NCBI GenBank assembly: GCA_964570665.1
Contig: CAZMZH010000002.1
Span: 372,001-436,000 of the forward strand
Source of the DNA: JAJDAT01 sp964570665
GTDB taxonomy: Bacteria > Nitrospinota > Nitrospinia > Nitrospinales > JAJDAT01
DNA length: 64,000 nucleotides
Direction of reading: 5' to 3'
The position numbers and the translations under genes are program-made. Below the pieces are notes generated by a model, which saw only the letters and a program-made list of their open reading frames with translations, was not told the DNA's origin and ran no database searches. This document shows, piece after piece, positions 16,277 to 24,764 of the stretch. How positions within the stretch are numbered: position 1 is the stretch's first letter; each line of letters begins with the position of its first letter.

Positions 16277-17125
16277 GTGGAGGAAGCAATAATTAGCCTA
16301 TTTTTAAAAAATACTAAGAAACATTTGTTCTTGGCGGCAGGAATTTTGGTGCTTTGGGCATCATTATTAGGTTGTGGTCAAAGCGAAGAAGAAATTATCG
16401 TAGTTGCTTCCGCTTTAAGATTAGATACGACCGCAGGCTTACCCTACGATCAAATGGTTTTAGAAATTAGTTTTGAGCCTAATTTAAAAATTGATTCTTC
16501 GAAAAAAGACAAAGGTTCTAACGATAAAGATTTTTTGCTACAACGCACGGAAGACGTAAAAATCCTTCCAGAATCTGAAATTAATCTCAATTATTTAAAT
16601 CTTGATCGTTTTGAAGATTCTTTAGCGTATAAAAATAAAGCTGAGTTGGACGCAAGGCCAAATATAGGTATTGCCGAAAGGTTGCGTGTGGCTGATAAAA
16701 AACTTATTTTTGGAGGAAAGGGGTTTGATACTCGGGATTTTGAGGAATTAAATGATGGAAAGTTAAGCGGAGACTTTTCAACTTATATCAATCCTCCAAG
16801 GGAAAAATCAGCAAATCTTGGCGCCAAAGGCATTACAAACATGAACCAAAAATTGCGACCAGAGGAAAAAAGCCTAATTTTTCATGGGGCTTTTTCTGCT
16901 TTAACGGAAACAGAAATCGAAATATCCTTAAACAATGAGGAAAATCAGAAAAAGAAGAAAAGTGTTAGAAATAATTTTCAAGAAACAAAAAAAATTCCTG
17001 AAACTTTAGTTCATTTAAAAAAGAGCCCTGAAGGGTTGATTCAGCTAAGACCTACAAGCAGCTCTTTGGACTTATTAAGGGAAAATCCGAGTATTATAAA
17101 AGACCGTTTTAGTAAAACTCCCTAA
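16277..17125 (+). CDS. Putative lipoprotein, function unknown
   Basis: About 282 residues. A basic n-region and hydrophobic core (about 16-32) end in a lipobox with Cys33 (SLLGC-G), indicating lipidation. The mature part is hydrophilic, low in Cys and Trp, and rich in Ser, Asn and Lys, with a basic C-terminal half and no recognisable domain. The start is uncertain: GTG 16277 is followed by a GGAGG-like run, so initiation may be slightly downstream. Divergent from the basic helical protein. Confidence 0.6.
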   Translation: MEEAIISLFLKNTKKHLFLAAGILVLWASLLGCGQSEEEIIVVASALRLDTTAGLPYDQMVLEISFEPNLKIDSSKKDKGSNDKDFLLQRTEDVKILPESEINLNYLNLDRFEDSLAYKNKAELDARPNIGIAERLRVADKKLIFGGKGFDTRDFEELNDGKLSGDFSTYINPPREKSANLGAKGITNMNQKLRPEEKSLIFHGAFSALTETEIEISLNNEENQKKKKSVRNNFQETKKIPETLVHLKKSPEGLIQLRPTSSSLDLLRENPSIIKDRFSKTP

Positions 17126-17134
17126 GAATTTTTA

Positions 17135-17323
17135 TTAATTCTCAACTTTTTCAGTCAAAGAATTTGTATTTGATATTCCTTGATCGATTGTTTTATTAGT
17201 TTTTGATGTTCTTTCCGGGTTTTGATACCAATAGAAAAAAACCCAAAAGCCAATCATGAAGGCCCAAATAAAAATTTTACGGGTTTTACTAATTTCAGGT
17301 TTTTTATATGATTTTTCTTCCAT
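17135..17323 (-). CDS. Small single-pass membrane protein
   Basis: 62 residues with a Lys-rich N-terminus (1-17), one aromatic-rich membrane helix (about 18-35, FIWAFMIGFWVFFYWY) and a polar Ser/Thr/Asn tail. It is convergent with the lipoprotein and follows the FGE-like gene on the same strand by 36 bases on the downstream side. No family recognised and no strong ribosome-binding site, but the topology is coherent. Confidence 0.5.
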   Translation of the reverse strand: MEEKSYKKPEISKTRKIFIWAFMIGFWVFFYWYQNPERTSKTNKTIDQGISNTNSLTEKVEN

Positions 17324-17359
17324 TTTTTTGTTGTTGGAGAAATGAAAAAGTTATTTTAT

Positions 17360-18448
17360 TTAAGGTTTAAAACTTGAAGAGATATTTTCTTTAATATCTT
17401 TCGCGCAACGAAAGCCAAAACTATTATTTTTTACTTCGGGAGTAAAAAAACTGCGGTTAAATGTAGGAGCGCTTAATCCACACCCATAAGATAAACAATC
17501 GAACCAAGATCCTCCCTTCAATACTCTATTCCTTTTTCCATATTCTGGACGGGGGATGGTGTTGCCTTCATGCGGTAGATAGAAGCTATCTACCCATTCC
17601 CAGACATTCCCGGACATATCGTGCAATCCATATGGGCTTTTCCCTTGAGGGTAAGAGCCTATTGGTTTAGTTCCTGTGGAACCAATATAAGGATTGTTTG
17701 ACCTATCTAGGCTCCATTTGTTTCCCCAGGGATAGATTAATCCGTTTTCCCCTCGAGCTGCTTTTTCCCACTCTTCCTCAGTAGGCAATCGTTTTCCCGA
17801 CCAATTGCAGTAATTAGTTGCATCAAACCAATTTACATAAATTACGGGGTGTTTTTCCTTTCCTTTGGGTATTTGTCCTTTTGCCCAGTGGTAAGGGGGC
17901 TCTGAGTTTGTTGCATCAACATATTTTTTATAATCTTGATTGGTTATTTCGAACAGATCTATATAAAACGCTTTCGTTTCCGTTATAAACTCAGGAGATT
18001 CATCATCCCACCGGTCATTAGAACCCATGATGAACTCCCCCTTTGGAATAAAGGCCATGTTTTCAGGAGTGAGTTTATTAGCTTTTGATTTCACCTTTTT
18101 TGTAAGCTTAAAATCTGGTTGGTGAGTTATATCTGGGGTTATTTGAAGGTTATTAGAAGCAATTTTAAGTCTTTTTGGAGTTTTATTTTTTAAGCTTGAT
18201 CTAAATGGCGATACTGGAATAGCGCTTTTTCTATTTGAGTGACACTGTTTGCAGGAGTCCAACTCAAGTTTATTTTTTTTAATATTAGTCAGGTTTTCTG
18301 GCAGGTGACAACTCGTTTGGCAAGTTTGGTTAGAACTTTTAAAATGAGAAAATTTTTCAAAACCGAAAACAGAAGAAACTATATTAAATATAAAGAAGGC
18401 CTGAAAAATAAAAAAAATATAAAAAGTTAAGCGTATTTGATTTAACAT
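17360..18448 (-). CDS. Formylglycine-generating-enzyme-like (SUMF1) protein fused to a c-type heme region
   Basis: 362 residues. A hydrophobic N-terminus (about 8-30) is a signal peptide or anchor. Then come CQTSCH (C43, C47, H48; CX3CH spacing) and a canonical CKQCH (C66-H70), consistent with covalent heme. A Lys-rich linker leads to a full FGE-sulfatase/SUMF1 domain (about 128-355): MAFIPKGEFIMGS, VNWFDATNYCNW, RLPTEEEWEKAARG, YGLHDMSGNVWEW, RVLKGGSWFD and FGFRCAKD. Such domains either oxidise sulfatase Cys or act as binding modules; no sulfatase is nearby. The fusion with heme motifs is unusual. Confidence 0.85.
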   Translation of the reverse strand: MLNQIRLTFYIFFIFQAFFIFNIVSSVFGFEKFSHFKSSNQTCQTSCHLPENLTNIKKNKLELDSCKQCHSNRKSAIPVSPFRSSLKNKTPKRLKIASNNLQITPDITHQPDFKLTKKVKSKANKLTPENMAFIPKGEFIMGSNDRWDDESPEFITETKAFYIDLFEITNQDYKKYVDATNSEPPYHWAKGQIPKGKEKHPVIYVNWFDATNYCNWSGKRLPTEEEWEKAARGENGLIYPWGNKWSLDRSNNPYIGSTGTKPIGSYPQGKSPYGLHDMSGNVWEWVDSFYLPHEGNTIPRPEYGKRNRVLKGGSWFDCLSYGCGLSAPTFNRSFFTPEVKNNSFGFRCAKDIKENISSSFKP

Positions 18449-18506
18449 TTAAAAGGAGCGTTGATTTTAAATAGTGGGATAATTCATTAAATATGAATGA
18501 TATAAA

Positions 18507-19346
18507 ATGGGATTAAGCGAGTCAAAGCAAAAATTTTTTCAAATGGATCAATCTGACTGGCGTTTTATGGGTGGCGGTTTGGCGGAAGGCGCCGATAATA
18601 TGGCTGAAGATATGGCCTGTCTGCAGTCATGCGAACATGGGAATTCTCCTCCAACGATTAAACTTTATGGTTGGAAAAATCCTACCCTAACGGTTGGTTA
18701 TTCCCAAAAGCCTAATAAATTAATAAATATAGGAAAAGCTCGACAATTGGATATTCCCATTATTCGCAGGCCGACAGGAGGGAGGGTGCTTTTGCATAAT
18801 CAAGAGCTAACATATAGTTTGATTGCTCCAAATGAGCATCCTCTTTTTGGAGGAGATATAAAGAATTCTATGTGCGTTATTTCAGAGTTATTAACAGAGT
18901 GTCTTGTGAAATTAGGTTGTTCTAGAACCGATATCAAGTTTGCCCTTCCTACCCGGTCCAGAAGCCAACTCGGACCAGCTTGTTTTTCTTTAGCAAACCA
19001 TTATGAATTGACTTGCTGCGGAAAAAAAATAATTGGGAGCGCCCAGAGGCGAATGAAGCGGGCGTTTTTACAACATGGTTCTCTTATTTTAGAGTTTAAT
19101 AGGCCCTTTTTAAATTCGCTACTATTTTTTGAAAATTCTCAGTTAGCTCAAGATAATTTAACGAAATTGATAGAGTCTTCCATTGCTATTGATGAGTATT
19201 TTGGTTCTCCAATCTTATTTGAACGCGTTTTTAATGTCTTTAAAGATGGTTTTTCCAATTTTTTAAGAAGTGAATTAAAATCAGGAATGTTGACTCATGA
19301 AGAAATGGAATATAGAGGACAATGGTTAAAAGATTGTAGGCTGTGA
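18507..19346 (+). CDS. Lipoate-protein ligase A / LipM-type octanoyltransferase
   Basis: 279 residues of the biotin/lipoate A/B ligase fold. Motifs are RRPTGGRVLLHNQELTYS (88-105) with the acyl-adenylate/acyl-binding GG, ACF with C159 in the position of the LipM catalytic Cys, and K174 in GKKIIGSAQRR followed by LQHGSL. The Cys favours an octanoyltransferase (LipM) acting on E2/GcvH lipoyl domains instead of an ATP-dependent ligase; this rests on motif reasoning only. No strong ribosome-binding site precedes ATG 18507. Confidence 0.8.
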   Translation: MGLSESKQKFFQMDQSDWRFMGGGLAEGADNMAEDMACLQSCEHGNSPPTIKLYGWKNPTLTVGYSQKPNKLINIGKARQLDIPIIRRPTGGRVLLHNQELTYSLIAPNEHPLFGGDIKNSMCVISELLTECLVKLGCSRTDIKFALPTRSRSQLGPACFSLANHYELTCCGKKIIGSAQRRMKRAFLQHGSLILEFNRPFLNSLLFFENSQLAQDNLTKLIESSIAIDEYFGSPILFERVFNVFKDGFSNFLRSELKSGMLTHEEMEYRGQWLKDCRL

Positions 19347-19475
19347 ATTTATGCCATTTCTTCGGAAGTTTTTTTTTATATAACGTTATGATACAATTAC
19401 CGTCTTTGGAATTGTCTGTTTTTCTAAAAAACCCTATAAAAGGGTTCCATTTTCTCATTTTTATGTTGTGGAAGA

Positions 19476-20336
19476 ATGATAAAGTTTAGATTTTGGGGAG
19501 TAAGAGGTAGCGTTCCTTCTGGGAGCCCTGATACCGCAAAATTTGGCGGTAATACTACTTGCCTAGAAGTTCGTTGCAATGAAGAATTGCTGATTTTTGA
19601 TAGCGGCACCGGAATACGATATTTGGGTAATGAACTGATGAAGAGCTTGCCTATAAAAGGCAAGATTTTTTATTCCCATGTTCATTGGGATCACATTCAA
19701 GGGTTACCTTTTTTTACTCCACTTTACGTTCCCGGTAATGAGTTTCAAATTTATGGCGGCTCTAGTATGCCTGTTACGATTGAAGAGACTCTAAAAAAAC
19801 AAATGACAGCCCCTTGTTTTCCAGTGCCAATGGATATAATGGGAGCAAAAATTGAGTTTTTTGACGTTGCTCCTGGAGATATTGTTAATGGGGAGAGTTA
19901 CCAAGTTTCATTTGCTAGTCAGAACCACCCCAATAATTCTTTTGCTTTTAGGATAGATTGTGAGGATCAATCGATAGTATTTGCTACCGATACAGAACAT
20001 TATGAAGATAAAATGGACGAAAACCTGCTTAAGCTGTGCCAAGGTGCCGACTATTTAATTTATGATAGCCAGTACACTTATGACGAATATCATGGATTAA
20101 ACGGTCAGATGTCTCGAAAAACTTGGGGACATAGTACAGCTGAAGAAGGTTTAAAGTTAGTTAAAGAAGCTGGCGTTAAAAACTTTGTCCTTTTCCATCA
20201 TGATCCAACCCATAACGATGAATTTATTTGTAGACTTGAACGAAATGCCAAGGAGGTTTTTCCAAATTCCATCGCCGCTTATGAAGGATTGGAAATTGAA
20301 GTGGGCAAACCCATCCCTGATTCTTTGTTTAGTTAA
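19476..20336 (+). CDS. Metallo-beta-lactamase-fold hydrolase
   Basis: 286 residues; GGAAG precedes the ATG. The N-terminus FRFWGVRGSVPSGSPDTAKF and zinc motif SHVHWDHIQG (HxHxDH) mark a subgroup of the MBL fold related to RNase Z-like phosphodiesterases. Later ligands lie in SQNHPNNSF, ATDTEHYED and LFHHDPTH. It is cytoplasmic with no signal peptide. The substrate is unknown; a cyclic-nucleotide or nucleic-acid phosphodiester is possible. The downstream lipoprotein gene overlaps its end. Confidence 0.85.
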   Translation: MIKFRFWGVRGSVPSGSPDTAKFGGNTTCLEVRCNEELLIFDSGTGIRYLGNELMKSLPIKGKIFYSHVHWDHIQGLPFFTPLYVPGNEFQIYGGSSMPVTIEETLKKQMTAPCFPVPMDIMGAKIEFFDVAPGDIVNGESYQVSFASQNHPNNSFAFRIDCEDQSIVFATDTEHYEDKMDENLLKLCQGADYLIYDSQYTYDEYHGLNGQMSRKTWGHSTAEEGLKLVKEAGVKNFVLFHHDPTHNDEFICRLERNAKEVFPNSIAAYEGLEIEVGKPIPDSLFS

Positions 20337-21564
20337 ACTTTCCTTTTTTCTTTTTTTAGTCTTTTTTTTAGATAGTTGTTCCTCTACTAAAAAGATACTT
20401 GGCCCAGATCCCCAATCCCATCGTTATGTAGACCTTACAAAGAAATATTTTCCCGATTTGCCCACTGGTATTCGCAAAGCGCTTTTTTTCTTTGTCAATT
20501 CTGATAAAAAAATCGATTGGATGGCTTTGACCAGGCCAAGAGAAAAATACCCTAACCCTAGCCTTCATTTTTTTTTAAATAATAAAAATAAACCGTTTAC
20601 GCGAATTAATCGAACCGGTTTTAATAATCCGTTAAAAGTTAAGCAGCTTGATATTTCTCCAGGGGATTTGACTAGAGATAGAGCGGAGGATTTGCTTTTG
20701 CTAGGCAATACTGGAAAAGGTAATCGTGCTCTAGTTTTTTTTAATAATAAAAAAGGGTACTTTTATCGCCCTCCAAAAGAGATAACTCCGAAAATTGATC
20801 CTTCCATGGATCGAGGTTTGCTTGTTGACCTGGATTATGACGGAGATTTAGATATGTTTTTTACTCGAAGGGGTAAGGGAAGAGTAAAAAACTCTAACTC
20901 AGTACAATTTTTTGTAAATAATGGAAAAGGAGGTTTTATTGATAGGACGTCCCTGCTATTTCCCAAAATAAATCATCCTATTTCTGGACTTTCTATAGCG
21001 GATTATGATGGAGATCAAGTTTTTGATATATTTTTATTGAATTCTAATGGAAAAAATACGCTTTGGATAAATAATGGCTCTGGTAAGTTTAAGGACGCCT
21101 CATCTTATTCTCTTCCAAATATTCCAGCACATTACGCCTTTGCCGATTGGGCAGATTTTGATCAAGATGGGGATAACGATTTATTAGTTACCACTACAAA
21201 TTTAACCAAACGGTTTTCGAGGTTTGAAGGCGAATATAGCTTTTTCTTAGAGAACGATGGGAAGGGTCATTTTACCAAGCGTTCATTAAAGCTTTTACCT
21301 AAATACCCATCAACGCGCGTTTATTTGTTAGACGCGGATGGTAATGATATTCCAGATATTATTATTATAAGTAAAAAAGGAGCTCACCTTTTGGTTGGCC
21401 ATGGAGGTTGGAAGTTTTCCGATGAAACCTTGAGAAGATTCCCCAAGGATAGGAGACTTGATGAAATGACCTTTGGAGATGTTGATGGCGACGGTTATTT
21501 GGATATTTTTAGCGTGGATTCGAAAAAGGGAGTGGGAAAACTGTGGGTTAGCCGTTTTGAATAA
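20281..21564 (+). CDS. FG-GAP/VCBS-repeat lipoprotein
   Basis: 427 residues from ATG 20281, which overlaps the end of the hydrolase gene by 56 bases. That start gives a lipoprotein signal with C33 in FLDSC. The mature protein has at least five Ca-binding repeats of the DxDxDGxxD type: DLDYDGDLD, DYDGDQVFD, DFDQDGDND, DADGNDIPD and DVDGDGYLD. These predict an integrin-like seven-bladed propeller facing the periplasm or cell surface. The exact role is unknown; binding or adhesion is likely. Confidence 0.8.
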   Translation: MKDWKLKWANPSLILCLVKLSFFLFLVFFLDSCSSTKKILGPDPQSHRYVDLTKKYFPDLPTGIRKALFFFVNSDKKIDWMALTRPREKYPNPSLHFFLNNKNKPFTRINRTGFNNPLKVKQLDISPGDLTRDRAEDLLLLGNTGKGNRALVFFNNKKGYFYRPPKEITPKIDPSMDRGLLVDLDYDGDLDMFFTRRGKGRVKNSNSVQFFVNNGKGGFIDRTSLLFPKINHPISGLSIADYDGDQVFDIFLLNSNGKNTLWINNGSGKFKDASSYSLPNIPAHYAFADWADFDQDGDNDLLVTTTNLTKRFSRFEGEYSFFLENDGKGHFTKRSLKLLPKYPSTRVYLLDADGNDIPDIIIISKKGAHLLVGHGGWKFSDETLRRFPKDRRLDEMTFGDVDGDGYLDIFSVDSKKGVGKLWVSRFE

Positions 21565-21592
21565 GCTTCATGCTTAAACGACAGAGTATTTT

Positions 21593-22123
21593 TTATTTAA
21601 TTAATGTTTTACGCAAGACATTTAAAGAGTTTAGAAGAGTTACAGTATGGTTTTCATAATCTAATTCTCCCGAAACCCAATCTTTAAAATCTTGGAATAG
21701 AGTCGACCCCGCGTCTCTTATTTGACTTTTTTTAATATCGATGACGTCTAATACCGAACTGGCAAGTATTCCGGCACGGATATCCTCGTTTTCTAATATC
21801 ATTATTCGATTATTTGCGTTTCTTTCCTCAGAAGGTAATCCTAAAAAGTCTCCAATCTCTATAACCGATTCAATTTCTCCTCGGATATTTACTAATCCCA
21901 ATATGTGTTTAGGCGCAGTTGGAACAGGGTTGATCTTCTTAATAGGAATAATTTCAGAAACGTCTAAACCCTTTAAAGCAAAATAAGCTCCTCGGATTTC
22001 AAATATCACTAAAATTATTAGCGGTTCTTTAATTAATCCCGCGATTCCTTTTTTCTCACGGATTTTCTTGATCCGTTTAACAATTTTTGAGGTTTTTTCT
22101 TTTGGATTTTGATTCGACTCCAT
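21593..22123 (-). CDS. CheW-domain coupling protein, orphan
   Basis: 176 residues. A basic helical extension (1-32, many Lys/Arg) precedes a CheW domain with GLVNIRGEIESVIEI and an intact hydrophobic core. It resembles the cheW at 12196, which also has a charged N-terminal helix. AGAGG precedes the ATG. It is the last gene of the NHL-LRR-LRR-caspase operon (31 bases after the caspase-like gene) and lies far from cheA, suggesting an adaptor for a different receptor or a scaffold. Confidence 0.85.
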   Translation of the reverse strand: MESNQNPKEKTSKIVKRIKKIREKKGIAGLIKEPLIILVIFEIRGAYFALKGLDVSEIIPIKKINPVPTAPKHILGLVNIRGEIESVIEIGDFLGLPSEERNANNRIMILENEDIRAGILASSVLDVIDIKKSQIRDAGSTLFQDFKDWVSGELDYENHTVTLLNSLNVLRKTLIK

Positions 22124-22153
22124 CTATGCCTCTTTTATCGTGATAAAGCGCGT

Positions 22154-23605
22154 TCAATCTTCAATAAATAATTTCCAAGTGTAATCTGGGGTTGCCGATA
22201 ATAAATCCATAGAAAGCTTTAAAATGTCCCCTTTTCGGAAACATGGCTTTGACTCCAAATAAGAATCTTTGGGAATTCCATCTTTATCATAAAAAGTAAG
22301 CCGAATACCAGGCCTTCCTTTTATAAACCATCCCGATCCAGATTCAGTTTTACATAATAATCGCACGTTTAAACATTTATGGGTACCGCATTCTGTTTCT
22401 TCAACCTTTAATACCTGTACGGCTTTATTCGCAGGAAGTTTCAAATTATATTTTATAGGATTTTGTAATTTTTTTCGAATTTCAAGCCGAGTCAATTGAT
22501 TTATGCGTTCTGTTTTTTCGCGGCCTTGCTTTACGGATGCAATTTTTTCTTGAAGTTCAAGTTTTAATAAAGCTAATTCTTGAAGTAGTTTTTCTTGTTT
22601 TTTTAGTTCTTCCTTTTGACTTACTTCAAGATTATGTTTTTTTTTCTTTAAATTTTTCGTTAAGTCAACCACACGATCGGAAATAGAAATTGGAAAAACA
22701 AAATCTCCTTGATCTAGGACGGCGTCTCGTAATTTCCCATATTGTGGAACTTGACTACCTTTAGAATAATTGGTAACTGCATTTTCTAAAAATTGTCCCA
22801 ACTCAGACCCAGTAATATAACCATCTCGATTTAAGTCGCCATCGCCATTAAAAGCGCGAACGAATTGTCTCCGAAAAATGCTTTCGTCTGGAACTGATTG
22901 ATTGGCTCGACCGGCGGCAATAAATTGTCGAACTGGTTTTCCAGTTTTTTCTTTTATAATCTGCGGGATTCCACGGCTAGTGGCGAATATAGACCCGGCA
23001 AAACAACTGTCGAATATAAACAATGCGTGCTTAGATTGAATTGCTCTTGCGTATACCTCTATATTTTGCATGCTCATGGCTTTGCGTAAAAAGCCTCTTT
23101 TATCCGTATTTGGATTCGGAGTGTCTCTTGGAACAATAAAGCCCATTTCTGTTCCTCCATATTGAGGAACTAATGTGTATCCATGACCTGCAAAATAAAA
23201 TAGTAGTCTATTTCCCTCGGCAAGACCATATCGGTCTACAAAGCTATCAAAGGCTTGATTTAGCTTTTCGCGTGTCGGATCTATAACAGTTTCAACTGAA
23301 AATCCTAATATTTCAAGAACTTCTTTTACCGATGCGATGTCTGAAATGACTCCAGGTAAGGCAGGCCATAAGCCTTTGTAGTCGCTTACCCCAATTAACA
23401 GCGCGTGACTTTCGTTGTATAAGCCAATAGTCGCTCCTTCTCCATCAATAATTGGGATGGGGATAATTCCTCGATCTAAAGGATCGCTCTGCTTACTTAA
23501 GTTTTGAGATTTTGATAAGCTGGATGGGATTTGTTCCAAATTAGGCCCAGCGCATCCTAAAGAACAGATTAAGAAAGCGGCGGAAATTTGGAGCGGCAAT
23601 TTCAT
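22154..23605 (-). CDS. Caspase-like (peptidase C14) lipoprotein with EF-hand and coiled coil
   Basis: 483 residues from the ATG at complement 23603-23605, preferred because it opens a compact lipoprotein signal (C18 in SLGC-A). An ATG at 23689 would overlap the upstream LRR gene and add 28 residues. The caspase fold (about 66-240) has ALLIGVSDY, the catalytic His141 in YFAGHG and Cys201 in FDSCFAG. A complete EF-hand loop follows (D257, N259, D261, Y263, T265, E268). A Lys/Glu-rich coiled coil (about 295-355) and a C-terminal beta domain end the protein. Probably a Ca-responsive cysteine protease outside the cytoplasm; substrate unknown. Confidence 0.88.
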   Translation of the reverse strand: MKLPLQISAAFLICSLGCAGPNLEQIPSSLSKSQNLSKQSDPLDRGIIPIPIIDGEGATIGLYNESHALLIGVSDYKGLWPALPGVISDIASVKEVLEILGFSVETVIDPTREKLNQAFDSFVDRYGLAEGNRLLFYFAGHGYTLVPQYGGTEMGFIVPRDTPNPNTDKRGFLRKAMSMQNIEVYARAIQSKHALFIFDSCFAGSIFATSRGIPQIIKEKTGKPVRQFIAAGRANQSVPDESIFRRQFVRAFNGDGDLNRDGYITGSELGQFLENAVTNYSKGSQVPQYGKLRDAVLDQGDFVFPISISDRVVDLTKNLKKKKHNLEVSQKEELKKQEKLLQELALLKLELQEKIASVKQGREKTERINQLTRLEIRKKLQNPIKYNLKLPANKAVQVLKVEETECGTHKCLNVRLLCKTESGSGWFIKGRPGIRLTFYDKDGIPKDSYLESKPCFRKGDILKLSMDLLSATPDYTWKLFIED

Positions 23606-23675
23606 TGGTCTAAGATAAAAAGTTTTTCTACATGATATCTTGAATTTATTTAAAACCCCAAGAGGTTTATAAAAA

Positions 23676-24764
23676 TTAATGAAATCCAAATATGGGTTCG
23701 GTAAGGTTTTGCAGATAAGGAGTATTTTCTAAAGCTTCGGCCCCAATCGCGCTGATTTTATTTTCTTCTAAAGTGAGCGTTTTCAGTTGTGCTGAATTTG
23801 GAGATTTGGCAATAGCGCTTGCGCCTTCGTCTCCAATAAAGTTGTAGTTTAAATCAAGATTTTCTAGTTTTTTTAAATTTTGTGATTTGGATATTACTAT
23901 CGCTCCTATATCTCCAATTTTATTGTTGGATAATTTTAAAGACTTTAATTGAGAAAAAGCTGGAGAATTTGCGATTTGAGTAATAGCTGCATCGGTTAGG
24001 TCGTTATAGGCTAAATTCAATTTAACTAATTGGGAAGCGAAAGGAGTTTCTAATAGGGCCTCAATTCCTATATCGCCAATGTACTGATTTTCCAAATTAC
24101 TTAAAGTTCCTTTTTTTTGCATGTCGGAGAATTTAACTTTGTGCTCAAACTTTAAGAGCGCCTTCTTTCCACTCGATTCAATAGGATTGTATGAAAGATA
24201 TAATTTTATCAAATTATTTAGTTTGTTTGAGGAAGTTACTTTAAGAGTTCCGTCGGCGCCAATGTTGTTATAACTTAGGTTTAGTTCTTTTAGCGCAGAC
24301 ATGTTATTCGAATTGGCCAAAAGCGTAGCGCCTTTATCGCTAATATTATTCCGGTATAAACTTAGCGATTTTAACTTCGAAAAAATTGGCGATTGGGCAA
24401 TCGCGCTAACTCCGATGTCAGTAATGTTATTGTTGCCTAGCTCAAGGGTTTGTAGCCCTGTTAACTTATTTGATGTAGCTAATTCCTTGAGACCTTCGTC
24501 GCCAATTCCTGTGTCGTATAAAATCAAAGTGTCGAGGTCTTTAAGTAAAGACGACTGAGATAAAAATTTTGCGCCTTCTATTCCTATTAGTTTTGATTTA
24601 ATTCTTAACGTATGTTTATTTCTTCTAATCTTTTTCTTAACGTATTTTTCTAATTTTTCAATAGTTACTGGCGCCGATGCTCCGAAAGAAAATAAGCAAC
24701 ATATTAAAATCCAAGCCCAGGATTTTACTTGCAAAGTGGTTTTTTTACCTTTTTGTATAATCAT
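23676..24764 (-). CDS. Secreted leucine-rich-repeat protein
   Basis: 362 residues. A basic start and hydrophobic segment (about 13-30) form a signal peptide or anchor. The rest is about ten ribonuclease-inhibitor-type LRRs of 24-28 residues with the pattern LKSLxLxxNxIxDxGAxxLA. One interruption (about 205-225) separates two blocks. Its ATG directly abuts the stop of the preceding LRR gene, so the two are coupled. LRRs bind proteins; the ligand is unknown. Confidence 0.85.
   Translation of the reverse strand: MIIQKGKKTTLQVKSWAWILICCLFSFGASAPVTIEKLEKYVKKKIRRNKHTLRIKSKLIGIEGAKFLSQSSLLKDLDTLILYDTGIGDEGLKELATSNKLTGLQTLELGNNNITDIGVSAIAQSPIFSKLKSLSLYRNNISDKGATLLANSNNMSALKELNLSYNNIGADGTLKVTSSNKLNNLIKLYLSYNPIESSGKKALLKFEHKVKFSDMQKKGTLSNLENQYIGDIGIEALLETPFASQLVKLNLAYNDLTDAAITQIANSPAFSQLKSLKLSNNKIGDIGAIVISKSQNLKKLENLDLNYNFIGDEGASAIAKSPNSAQLKTLTLEENKISAIGAEALENTPYLQNLTEPIFGFH

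Noticed and set aside
16137..16289. Longer start for the basic helical gene ending at 15837
   Set aside because: It would overlap the divergent lipoprotein start and lacks a ribosome-binding site, while ATG 16136 has a strong one.
20185..20280. Upstream start of the FG-GAP lipoprotein
   Set aside because: It would lie deep inside the metallo-hydrolase gene and displace the lipoprotein signal from the N-terminus.
21562..21576. TAAGC-TTCAT-GCTTA hairpin after the FG-GAP gene
   Set aside because: Five-base stem without an adjacent U-tract is too weak to call a terminator.
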